A stretch of 64,000 nucleotides of DNA. Origin: Peribacillus acanthi. Lineage in GTDB: Bacteria; Bacillota; Bacilli; Bacillales; DSM-1321. The notes under the pieces are model-generated. The model was not told the origin of the DNA. It saw only the letters and a list, made by a program, of their open reading frames with translations, and did not search any database. Shown piece after piece: positions 44,566 through 52,552 of the stretch. Position numbers and translations under genes: made by a program. Each line of letters starts with the position of its first letter. Position 1 is the stretch's first letter. Location of the stretch: contig NZ_QBBX01000001.1 in NCBI RefSeq assembly GCF_003073175.1, positions 144,103 through 208,102 of the forward strand, given 5' to 3'.

Positions 44566-45459
44566 ATGAATGAAAACTACGGGAACATTGGTGAAATACT
44601 ACGGTCATTAAGAGAGTATAAGCAAATAGGCAGACCACAGCTAGCAGAAGGAATTTGTGAAGAAGACGAACTTGAATGGTTTGAAAAAGGAAAAAAAGAT
44701 CCAACCATTGAACAGCTGTTTAAGTTCGCGAATAAATTAAATGTCGAAATTACAGACTTTTTTGTATATGCCTCTGCAAGCTCTATTAATTATGTAACTG
44801 CCGTTATAAATTTAATTTTTAAGTATAAGCGAGAACGTAATTATTATGCGATTAATGAAATTGTCCAAAAAGAAAAAGAGAACCCTTTATTCGGAATACC
44901 ATCTAATAAGCAATTTCTCTTATGGCATGAAGCGATTTGTTTGTATTATCTTTCAGAGCATGGAAAAAGGGATAAAGAGTATTCAATTAAAATGCTATAC
45001 GATGCCATAGAAATCACAAACCCCCATAAAAAAGGGCTAACTGAAAGAGAAAATGAGATTTTATTGGCGATAGCACTGATTGAAAAAGACGACTCCAATT
45101 TTGAAAAGGCTATTAATATATTTAAACAAGTACTAGATAACATGGAGATGATTCCAGGATTATCAGATCCTCGAATAAGATTAAGGGCACTTTTTGGCTT
45201 ATCTCAGTCTCTATCTAGAATGACTAGATTTGAAGAGTCACTTATCTATAGTGAAAAAGGAATTATTCAATGCATTGACGATGAAGACCTGTATCTGTTT
45301 GGTGAATTCCTTTATCAATCAGGACTGAATTTTGTCAATCTCCAAGATATAGACAAAGCAAGGGAGAATTTCACAAAATCTCTTCAAGTCTTTGAATTAC
45401 AACAAAATGAAAATTTGGGCAATATAGTTAAACAAGATTTAGAAAACCTAGTTAAATAG
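44566..45459 (+). CDS. PlcR-like (RRNPP) receptor-regulator next to a peptide-precursor gene
   Basis: 297 residues from the ATG at 44566 after AAGGAG; the TTG 21 bp before overlaps that site. HTH at about 6-60 (GEILRSLREYKQIGRPQLAEGICEE) and TPR-like repeats from about 70 to the end, as in PlcR, NprR and Rgg. The HTH is weaker than usual (acidic substitutions around residues 28-40), yet overall it is close to the orphan regulator at 24.8 kb. A secreted repeat-peptide gene starts 40 bp downstream on the same strand, the place of papR relative to plcR. Predicted to bind the re-imported peptide and control that gene and others. Confidence 0.9.
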   Translation: MNENYGNIGEILRSLREYKQIGRPQLAEGICEEDELEWFEKGKKDPTIEQLFKFANKLNVEITDFFVYASASSINYVTAVINLIFKYKRERNYYAINEIVQKEKENPLFGIPSNKQFLLWHEAICLYYLSEHGKRDKEYSIKMLYDAIEITNPHKKGLTERENEILLAIALIEKDDSNFEKAINIFKQVLDNMEMIPGLSDPRIRLRALFGLSQSLSRMTRFEESLIYSEKGIIQCIDDEDLYLFGEFLYQSGLNFVNLQDIDKARENFTKSLQVFELQQNENLGNIVKQDLENLVK

Positions 45460-45499
45460 TAATTAAATTCATTTTTTTAAAAAAAGGAGAGATTTTTTT

Positions 45500-45853
45500 A
45501 TGAAGAAAAAGATATTATTAGTTTCCACACTTGCATTAGGTATTTTAGGAACAGCAAGTACGAGTCGAGTGGAATTAGCAGAATTGCCGACACGCCATAG
45601 CATAACACCAAGCATACAACTAGCAGAGATGCCAACGCGCCACAGCATAACGCCAAGCATACAACTAGCGGAGATGCCAACACGCCATAGCATAACGCCA
45701 AGTATACAACTAGCAGAGATGCCAACACGCCATAGCATAACGCCAAGTATACAACTAGCAGAAATGCCGACACGCCACAGCATAACACCAAGCATTCAAC
45801 TAGCAGAAATGCCAACGCGTCATAGTATTTCAATAGCTAGTACTCTAGTTTAA
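45500..45853 (+). CDS. Secreted precursor carrying five to six copies of a 15-residue peptide (putative pheromone)
   Basis: 117 residues, ATG after AAAGGAGAG. Signal peptide MKKKILLVSTLALGILGTAS, then five complete units LAEMPTRHSITPSIQ (unit 1 has Leu for Met) and a sixth cut to LAEMPTRHSIS before a short tail. The 45-bp DNA units start at 45575, 45620, 45665, 45710, 45755 and 45800. They differ at many third positions but only once in amino-acid sequence, so selection acts on the peptide. With the RRNPP regulator directly upstream, it is most simply a polymeric PapR-like precursor cut outside the cell into signal peptides. Mature ends are unknown. Confidence 0.88.
   Translation: MKKKILLVSTLALGILGTASTSRVELAELPTRHSITPSIQLAEMPTRHSITPSIQLAEMPTRHSITPSIQLAEMPTRHSITPSIQLAEMPTRHSITPSIQLAEMPTRHSISIASTLV
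45575..45834 (+). repeat. 45-bp in-frame coding repeat (5 full and 1 partial unit)
   Basis: Units are 45 bp without insertions. Variable sites are almost all synonymous (ACA/ACG, CAT/CAC, AGC/AGT, ATA/ATT). Confidence 0.95.
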
Positions 45854-45883
45854 TAGTCTGTATTTTTTAGAAGAAATTTATTG

Positions 45884-45944
45884 AGGGTGACTCTAAGGTG
45901 TTTGATCAAGTGAGGTCAGATACTGGGAAGAGTTACCCTTTTTA
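45884..45944 (+). terminator. Terminator after the peptide gene
   Basis: 11-bp arms AGGGTGACTCT/AGAGTTACCCT with one G-U pair, an unusually long loop of about 34 nt containing the palindrome TTGATCAA, and five Ts. Confidence 0.75.
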
Positions 45945-46050
45945 TTATCAGAATTTTAAAATAATAGGACAATTTTACCTAGAATAAATTAGGAAATATG
46001 ATTTATTATGAAATTGTTCACATCGAATTAGTTGGGTAGGAGGGTGACGG

Positions 46051-46434
46051 TTGAGTAGTCTCCATGAAAAGTATTGTCCACAATGTTATGATGTCTTGTT
46101 TCGGAAAAGTGATTTTGAAGAGAGTGTTCATTCTATTAAATATCAAATCCAATCAAATCATGCGGATTTTTTATACAATGTAGAAGATATTTTACTTCTG
46201 AGAAATGCCCCATTAGATTTGTTGATGAAGATTAGAAGGACAGTGGAAAATGAAATGAGCTTGAATTTTAAAAATGAGAATGATTTGATCAATAAAATGA
46301 TACAAGTAATCGATTTTAAAGGATGCTGCTTTTCATGTGGATACTTACACGCTGAATCTTCCGAAATTGTCGATATGAGAAAAAAGCTAGGATTTAGATT
46401 TAAGAGCTTCTTTAAATTGGTAAGAGCGGAATGA
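46051..46434 (+). CDS. Hypothetical protein with two CxxC pairs
   Basis: 127 residues, TTG start after AGGAGGGTG. CPQC at 9-12 and CCFSC at about 99-103 could form one zinc site; the middle is helical. No signal peptide. It follows the peptide gene after a terminator and could be a late member of the same system, but nothing in the sequence shows this. I do not recognise the family. Confidence 0.65.
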   Translation: MSSLHEKYCPQCYDVLFRKSDFEESVHSIKYQIQSNHADFLYNVEDILLLRNAPLDLLMKIRRTVENEMSLNFKNENDLINKMIQVIDFKGCCFSCGYLHAESSEIVDMRKKLGFRFKSFFKLVRAE

Positions 46435-46440
46435 TATGTG

Positions 46441-46476
46441 CGCCACGAAGAAGTTAGAAGCGTGGTTTTTATTTTT
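46441..46476 (+). terminator. Terminator after the CxxC protein gene
   Basis: GCCACG/CGTGG(T) stem followed by TTTTTATTTTTTT. Confidence 0.7.
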
Positions 46477-46650
46477 TTCTAAAATAAATAAAACAATTAC
46501 CCGCATTTACTATAAATAATCCTAATTCTACTATTTGTAACACAAACGTAAAGTAATCGACATACATCATTTGATAGAATAATAGTACAATTCAATGTAT
46601 TTCTACATAAACGGAAAATTATTGATAAAAAACGGAGTGAAAAAAATACT

Positions 46651-47646
46651 ATGAAAAAACATCTGTATGCGATTCTTGCCGTCGTATTCTTACTAGCACA
46701 ACTACCAATCGTTACACAGGCGAACACAGAGGATGAAGTAGTAACTCTCGCAAAACAATATTTAGGTGTTCCTTATCAAATGGGGGGAACAACTACGAGT
46801 GGTTTTGATTGCTCCGGATATTTAGTTTACGTATTCAAACAATTAGAGATAAAACTACCTAGAACAGCTGCTGATCAATTCACAGTAGGTACAAAAGTAG
46901 AAAAAGAGGATTTAAAGCCTGGAGATTTAGTATTTTTCTCTAATACATACAAAGCAGGAATTTCCCACTCTGGAATGTACGTGGGAGATAATAAATTTAT
47001 TAGTGCAACAACAAGTAAGGGTGTTTCTATTGCATCCTTGAATGACTCCTACTGGGGTCCAAAGTATACAGGTGCAAAGAGAGTGTTAGCACTAAACGGC
47101 AATATTAGTGGAGAATTCAAAGATTTAACGTCTGAACATTTTGCATATGAAGCAGTGAAAGTATTAAGTTCCCAAGAAATCATTGGTGGATTTGAAGATC
47201 AAACTTTCCGCCCTGAAGCTGAAGTGACAAGGGGACAAGCTGCTGCCATTATCAATCGAGTTTTAAATCACAAACCTAAGAACTCAGTTTCTTACCCAGA
47301 TGTTCCAAGCTCCAATCGTTTTGCAAACGACATTGCAGCCATTAAAGAATTAGGTGTGATTAATGGTTTCCCAGATGGAACATTCCGTCCTAACGAAACT
47401 ATGACAAGAGCACAAATGGCAGTCATTATCCAAAATGCTTTTAATTTAAATGAAATTGTTACGATATCATCGATGCCAAATACATATTCCGACATCAACC
47501 CAAACTATTGGGCATATAACGCTATCGTAATCATGAATTATATTGATAAAACAAATGGCTTCAAAACAGAAACATTCCGTGTAACGGATCCTGCATTACG
47601 TGGAGAATTCTCTGCGGGGATTTACAATGCTATAAGTGTCCATTAA
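46651..47646 (+). CDS. SLH-anchored NlpC/P60 peptidoglycan endopeptidase
   Basis: 331 residues. Signal peptide (1-24), NlpC/P60 domain (about 28-145) with C54 (FDCSGYL) and H106 (ISHSGMYVG), and three SLH repeats (about 155-325; GGFEDQTFRPEAEVTRGQ, GFPDGTFRPNETMTRAQ, then a degenerate third ending RVTDPALRGEFSA). Cuts stem peptides of peptidoglycan. Here the SLH part follows the enzyme, unlike the amidase. The start follows GGAGTG. Confidence 0.93.
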   Translation: MKKHLYAILAVVFLLAQLPIVTQANTEDEVVTLAKQYLGVPYQMGGTTTSGFDCSGYLVYVFKQLEIKLPRTAADQFTVGTKVEKEDLKPGDLVFFSNTYKAGISHSGMYVGDNKFISATTSKGVSIASLNDSYWGPKYTGAKRVLALNGNISGEFKDLTSEHFAYEAVKVLSSQEIIGGFEDQTFRPEAEVTRGQAAAIINRVLNHKPKNSVSYPDVPSSNRFANDIAAIKELGVINGFPDGTFRPNETMTRAQMAVIIQNAFNLNEIVTISSMPNTYSDINPNYWAYNAIVIMNYIDKTNGFKTETFRVTDPALRGEFSAGIYNAISVH

Positions 47647-47693
47647 TAAAAAAACCACCTTCGTAAACTCGTAAAATAATAAAGCCTGACCTA

Positions 47694-47725
47694 AAAAGAA
47701 TGCCATTCATTGGCATTCTTTTTTA
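47694..47725 (+). terminator. Terminator after the SLH endopeptidase
   Basis: AAAAAGAATGCCA/TGGCATTCTTTTT, perfect stem. A second inverted repeat, AATTCCATT/AATGGAATT, lies at 47761-47794. Confidence 0.93.
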
Positions 47726-47883
47726 TTCGAATATAGTATTATTTACCTCATTTTCTGATAAATTCCATTAATTACTATTACCAGAAATGGAATTTTTGTT
47801 AAAATAGTAGTAGAACTTTGTCGATAGAAAAATAGAATGACAACGTTATAAAAAAAGAGAAAGCTTCATGAAGGGAGAAGGAA

Positions 47884-49872
47884 ATGAGAAAACTAGCTTC
47901 ATTGTTTCTGAGTTTTGCTCTATTACTTTCACTGTTGCCGGCTAAGTCAGCATTTGCAGATGATATTACAGGAATCAAGCTTGAGAAAGAAATGCGCGCC
48001 ATGATTGAGGCAGGCATCATTTATGGGTATGGACCCGATAAATATGCACCTGGAGACGAAGTAACAAGAGGGCAGTTTGCCACTTTTTTAGCACGTGCAT
48101 TAAAGCTTCCGGAAGGACCCCATGTTTTTACAGACGTGGCGATTACATCTAATCTTGCATTCGGCATAAATGCTGCGGCACAATCAGGTATCGTAACAGG
48201 CTTATCAGGAGGGAAATTTGGACCTGATCAACCTGTAACACGTGAACAAATGGCGGTAATGATTAATAAATCTTTGGATTACCTTAAGATTTCCAAAACT
48301 GCAGGAACCATGAATTTTTCAGATAATCACGAAATAACTTCCTCCATTTCTAAATGGGCAATTACATATATGGTTGGATCTGGGATTATTATGGGTATCC
48401 CAAATGAAGATGGAACATTCCGTTTTGCTCCTAAAAAGACTGCTACAAGAGCAGAAGCGGCCGCTTTTATTGCACGTATGATTACAGCTGCTGAGAAGGA
48501 TGATGAGGAATCTAATCCTGATTATGGATTAAATACATATCGTGTATCGACTGTCAGTTCAGATGGGAAAATAACAATCGGTACAAAGCAATACGGGACG
48601 TTCGCAGAAGCTGATAAAGCCATAACAAATGCGAGCACTCAGGTCATTACATATAATGACAAAATTATCAAAATGTCGAGTGGAATTGTCATTTCCGTTC
48701 CAACAGTAAAAGAAAAAGTGACTTTACTTTATACAAGTGATGCTTTAAAGACTCATAATGGCGGTGTAGAAAAAGGCACTGAGTTGCAATACATTAGCTC
48801 TGATGAAAAAAAAGTAGTTGTAAAAATTGCAGGAAAAACGGCTTATATCAAGCACGAAGAAGCGAATCTTGTTCCTAAGGCAATGATGAAGGGACGCTCA
48901 TACTATTCTGTGAATGCTAGTGGGGAATTAGTTCATCATTTATATCAAGAGCAAAAAAATAACTATGTAGCTTATGTATTTGGAAAAGCACCATCGTTCT
49001 TAGAACAAGGGAAAAAATACTATAGCTGGGATGGGTCAAACTTTACTAATGAAAATGGAGCAGCGGTTGGAACGCAAGTATATCAATACTTCAGCATGCT
49101 TCCTGCTCGTACAAAAACCAACTATACAGCTGAAGAAATCGATACTTACATTGCTCAAAAGCTGATTGAAAAAGAAAACCTTTACAATAGTGACCCAGTT
49201 GCATACATCCGTTATAAGGATGCTACCAAGCTAAGTAAGTTAATCGGAATCGGCTCTATCTTAAAAGAGTTCGAAAAAACGTATAAAATCAATGGATTAA
49301 TGGTTCTGGGAATTGCCATCAATGAAAGTGATTTTGGGATGTCGCCTCAGGCTCAGGTGAAAAACAACATCATAGGTTTATACGTATATGATAGTGATCC
49401 TACTGGTAAGTACTTCACTTCGATTCAAGAAAATATAACTACACTAGCTACAAGCTTCTTAAACAAAAACTACATTCCACTAACAGGTGCTTACGCAAAC
49501 GGTGGAATGCTAGGAAATAAAGCTAAAGGTATTAATGTTCGCTACGCGTCTGACCCGTACTGGGGACAAAAAGCAGCAGGACACATCTTCAAACTAGATA
49601 AAGAACTAGGTGGAAAGGATCTATTAAACAATCCAACTCCATACAAAATCGGTTTAACAACAGCCAATGACTTAAAAGTGAGAAATACTCCTGTTGTTGA
49701 AACTGGAAACATCCAATTTGCCTACCCAACTCCTGGATATCCAGTAGCAATACTGGCAAACGAAACAAGATCAGACGGCTCAATCTGGCACCAAATCCTA
49801 TCCGACTCAAACGAAAATGAATTCGGATACACATATTCTCTATACGTAAAAGAGCTTTCGTATGTGAAGTAA
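47884..49872 (+). CDS. SLH-anchored endo-beta-N-acetylglucosaminidase
   Basis: 662 residues, ATG after GGGAGAAGG. Signal peptide (1-25), three SLH repeats (about 28-205; GYGPDKYAPGDEVTRGQF, GLSGGKFGPDQPVTREQM), a linker with an SH3-like stretch (about 215-330), a glucosaminidase domain (about 430-580) with the catalytic Glu in GIAINESDFGMSP, and a C-terminal SH3-like domain (about 585-660). Cleaves glycan strands. The fifth SLH enzyme in 12 kb. Confidence 0.93.
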   Translation: MRKLASLFLSFALLLSLLPAKSAFADDITGIKLEKEMRAMIEAGIIYGYGPDKYAPGDEVTRGQFATFLARALKLPEGPHVFTDVAITSNLAFGINAAAQSGIVTGLSGGKFGPDQPVTREQMAVMINKSLDYLKISKTAGTMNFSDNHEITSSISKWAITYMVGSGIIMGIPNEDGTFRFAPKKTATRAEAAAFIARMITAAEKDDEESNPDYGLNTYRVSTVSSDGKITIGTKQYGTFAEADKAITNASTQVITYNDKIIKMSSGIVISVPTVKEKVTLLYTSDALKTHNGGVEKGTELQYISSDEKKVVVKIAGKTAYIKHEEANLVPKAMMKGRSYYSVNASGELVHHLYQEQKNNYVAYVFGKAPSFLEQGKKYYSWDGSNFTNENGAAVGTQVYQYFSMLPARTKTNYTAEEIDTYIAQKLIEKENLYNSDPVAYIRYKDATKLSKLIGIGSILKEFEKTYKINGLMVLGIAINESDFGMSPQAQVKNNIIGLYVYDSDPTGKYFTSIQENITTLATSFLNKNYIPLTGAYANGGMLGNKAKGINVRYASDPYWGQKAAGHIFKLDKELGGKDLLNNPTPYKIGLTTANDLKVRNTPVVETGNIQFAYPTPGYPVAILANETRSDGSIWHQILSDSNENEFGYTYSLYVKELSYVK

Positions 49873-49885
49873 TTTTTAGGTGCCC

Positions 49886-49965
49886 TTGTAGGTGCCTGTC
49901 ACCACCCGAATTTTGTCAAAAATTGTAGAAAAGGTCCCCGAAAGCTTGGCTTTGGGGACCTTTTT
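49886..49965 (+). terminator. GTGCCTGTCACC element and terminator after the glucosaminidase
   Basis: GGTGCCTGTCACC at about 49891-49903, then a stem AAAGGTCCCC/GGGGACCTTT with a run of Ts at about 49930-49965. Confidence 0.85.
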
Positions 49966-49981
49966 CGATTTATGGGCGAGG

Positions 49982-50692
49982 TTATTTCCGAACTCACTGA
50001 ATAATTTACCGAACCAAGCAGTTTTATTACCGAACGGACGCTATTTATTACCGAACTGGCACGATATTTTACCAAATAGCCCTCAGAACAAAAAAAGCGC
50101 GGGATCCAAAACCCCGTGCTTTCACCCCTATGACTTATTTGAGTGCAATATCCATGAAGGAACGGTGAAATTACCGAACCCACTGGATAATTTACCGAAC
50201 CAAGCAGTTTTATTACCGAACGGTCGCCATTTATTACCGAACCGGGACTATATTTTACCAAATAGCCCCCCGGAACGAAAAAAGCACGGGATCTAAATCC
50301 CTGCGCTTACACCTCTGTGACTTATTTGACTGTGCAATATCCATGAAGGGACTTGGAAATTACCGAACCCACTAGATATATTACCGAACCAAGCAGTTTT
50401 ATTACCGAACAGTCGCAATTTATTACCGAACGGGGACTATATTTTACCAAATAGCCCCCCGGAACGAAAAAAGCACGGGGTCTAAATCCCTGCGCTTACA
50501 CCTCTGTGACTTATTTGACTGTGCAATATCCATGAAGGGACTTGGAAATTACCGAACCCACTAGATATATTACCGAACCAAGCAGTTTTATTACCGAACC
50601 GTCCCCATTTATTACCGAACCAGCACTATATTTTACCAAATAGCCCCCCGAAACGAAAAAAGCGCGGGATCCTAAACCCCGCGCTTACACCT
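49982..50692 (-). repeat. Four tandem units of about 189 bp, each a five-copy 21-nt array plus hairpin (arrays D1-D4)
   Basis: TTACC cores (minus-strand GGTAA) lie at 49985 (degenerate), 50006, 50027, 50048, 50069; 50171-50255; 50360-50444; and 50549-50633, always 21 nt apart in fives. Unit period is 186, 189 and 189 bp (marker AAGCAG at 50016, 50202, 50391, 50580). Each unit also has a hairpin of AAGCGCGGG/CCCCGCGCTT type. The last one, at 50655-50690, can terminate murJ. The 820-bp gap contains no gene. Confidence 0.93.
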
Positions 50693-52225
50693 CTAGGACT
50701 TATTTGGTTGTCCCTTTTTCCGTCTAACCAATGCTAACAATTGTCGGAACGCCTCACGATAGAACAGGTATAAACCTGCCACATAAAGCACAACTCCCAA
50801 CAATCCTAAACCAACAAGACGAATCAAGTAATGAAGTTCTCCAACAATCGTGAACTCCTTCAATAAATAGATCGGTACAGCCATTAGAAGTGTTGGTACT
50901 AATACTCGAACGAAAAGTGTCAGCAAACGAGTAATTTCACTTCGCTCAAAGTCCTTATAAACTACAATGCTGGAAATCGTTAAATAGTAAATGGCTACGG
51001 CTGAGCTCGTCACCGCAAGTCCGGGGTATCCAAGATCATCTACAATCAACCAATTCAGCAATGCATTCAACGCAATCGTCGTAACAGAAATCTTAAAGAT
51101 TGTAGCCGTTTTTCCACGTGCATACATTGATTTTGATACAATAAACTGCAGCCCTTGAGCCACAATCATCGGCAAGTACAATACAAGTGCAATATACGTA
51201 TTTTGCGTATCAGCCGCTGTAAATTCTCCACCTTGATAGATGAAGGTTAGTGCCTCTTTACCAAGCAAGAACAATCCAACCGCAATTGGTAGTAATGTAA
51301 CCAGGGAAATCATCATCCCCATATGCATCGTATTCTGGAACTTTTTCTTGTCATCGACTTGTTCAGATAACAAGGTGAAAATGATTGCCGCAATCGTGGT
51401 AGCGTAAATGGTATTAGGAATCGCCACAAGTAATGAAGCATTATTCAAATACGTAACGGCGCCATCACCAGTTCCTGAAGCAAAAGCTTTGTTGACGAAC
51501 ATGTTGATTTGTCCAACGACAGAATTCAATAAAGATGGAATGATCAATGCAATGAAGGCTTTTCTGAAGTCAGTCTCTACTAGTAAAGTAGGTGACCAAC
51601 TAAATCCGCTCTTCAATAAATAATAAAATTGAATGAAAATCCCAACGACAGTTCCGAAAATAAAACCATATCCAAGGCTATAAATCCCCATCTGCTCCGA
51701 GAACAAAATCGCAAATACTGCACCCATCAGAGTTGCTAAAATCTTAGAAATCTGTGCTGGTACAAAAATTCTACGACCCTGCAAGTATGACTCTAGAATC
51801 CCGTTCAACGCAATCCCACTCATCGCATAAAAGAATAAGCGAGTCATTTTGACAGCTACTTCTTCTGTCGTAGGACTCATATTACCAAAGATAAATGGAA
51901 CGAAATAAGGAACGAAAATCGCACCAACTACTGAAACGACTAAAAAGATCATTACAGTCGCATTCATAACGCCATTTGCATTCCGTTCCGTTTCCTCCGC
52001 ACGATCCTTTTTATGCTTCACATACATCGGCAGGAAAACGTTATTAAATCCGCCAGATATCATCGCAACAATTAAAGTAATGAAAGAAAATGCCAATAAA
52101 TAACCATCCGTAAACTCCGTTGCACCAAATTGACGTGCAACAATGCTTTCACGCAAAAAGCCAGAAAGCTTTAGAAACAAGGCCAATAAGGTAATCCATA
52201 TGGCCGTCTTTTTTAAAGTGGACAA
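50693..52225 (-). CDS. murJ: MurJ-type lipid flippase (MviN family)
   Basis: 510 residues from a TTG at 52225 after GAGAGGTG; the frame upstream runs into a repeat array and is not coding. About 14 membrane segments, with family motifs KLSGFLRESIVARQFGATEFTD near the start and GGFNNVFLPMY at about 73-83. MurJ flips lipid II. Located with wall-polymer glycosyltransferases, this copy could instead flip the lipid-linked S-layer-anchoring polymer (inference). Confidence 0.88.
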   Translation of the reverse strand: MSTLKKTAIWITLLALFLKLSGFLRESIVARQFGATEFTDGYLLAFSFITLIVAMISGGFNNVFLPMYVKHKKDRAEETERNANGVMNATVMIFLVVSVVGAIFVPYFVPFIFGNMSPTTEEVAVKMTRLFFYAMSGIALNGILESYLQGRRIFVPAQISKILATLMGAVFAILFSEQMGIYSLGYGFIFGTVVGIFIQFYYLLKSGFSWSPTLLVETDFRKAFIALIIPSLLNSVVGQINMFVNKAFASGTGDGAVTYLNNASLLVAIPNTIYATTIAAIIFTLLSEQVDDKKKFQNTMHMGMMISLVTLLPIAVGLFLLGKEALTFIYQGGEFTAADTQNTYIALVLYLPMIVAQGLQFIVSKSMYARGKTATIFKISVTTIALNALLNWLIVDDLGYPGLAVTSSAVAIYYLTISSIVVYKDFERSEITRLLTLFVRVLVPTLLMAVPIYLLKEFTIVGELHYLIRLVGLGLLGVVLYVAGLYLFYREAFRQLLALVRRKKGQPNKS

Positions 52226-52269
52226 GTGCAATCGCACCTCTCTTTTAGTAAGGTAAAAAGCACAATCGA

Positions 52270-52440
52270 GTGCTAAAAATCGAAACCAGTAATATAAAGA
52301 CACATAAAAAGCGCAAATCAAAAAAGAAAACCTAAGCTAAAAAAACGCAAATCTCCAGTAAAAACGAAAAAACCCAGTATGAAGCGGAAATTTTCTCTAA
52401 AAAACGTAAATCATCACTAAGAATCGAAAATCCGAAAAAC
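52270..52440 (-). repeat. Phased array of about 20-nt period, AAAACGNAAAT motif
   Basis: On the plus strand TAAAAACGNAAATC-like units have CG at 52346, 52365, 52385, 52405 and 52425 (19-20 nt), with looser members at 52281 and 52312. It fills the gap upstream of murJ. The motif is different from the GGTAA arrays, but the periodic design is similar. Confidence 0.7.
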
Positions 52441-52509
52441 AAATACAAATCAAAAGAAAAATCAAAGTGAATCAATGAAAAGCTTCAAAAAGCCCGCAAA
52501 TCCATCCAA

Positions 52510-52545
52510 AACAAAAGCCCTAACCCTCATAAGAGAGCAGGGCCT
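52510..52545 (-). terminator. Terminator of the csaB-glycosyltransferase operon
   Basis: GCCCT/AGGGC stem with T-rich tail on the minus strand, just past the glycosyltransferase stop. Confidence 0.7.
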
Positions 52546-52552
52546 GTCAAAC

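Noticed and set aside
45469..45833. Minus-strand frames opposite the pheromone repeats
   Set aside because: Shadows of the 45-bp repeat. The synonymous pattern is conserved in the plus frame only.
45575..45834. CRISPR array
   Set aside because: Repeats are contiguous 45-bp coding units without unique spacers.
46435..46650. ydaO-type c-di-AMP riboswitch before the NlpC/P60 gene
   Set aside because: Expected for some wall hydrolases, but conserved core segments are absent.
49892..50296. Open frame with repeated LLPN heptads over the 50-kb arrays (also a minus-strand frame)
   Set aside because: It follows from a 21-nt repeat lacking stops in some frames; there is no ribosome site and the motif DNA is conserved in other contexts where the frame is broken.
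49982..50692. CRISPR array
   Set aside because: Spacers between cores are only about 9 nt, and units are grouped in fives; no cas genes.
52226..52321. Longer N-terminus of MurJ
   Set aside because: This part lies in the 20-nt repeat region; the TTG at 52225 has a good ribosome site and fits the family start.
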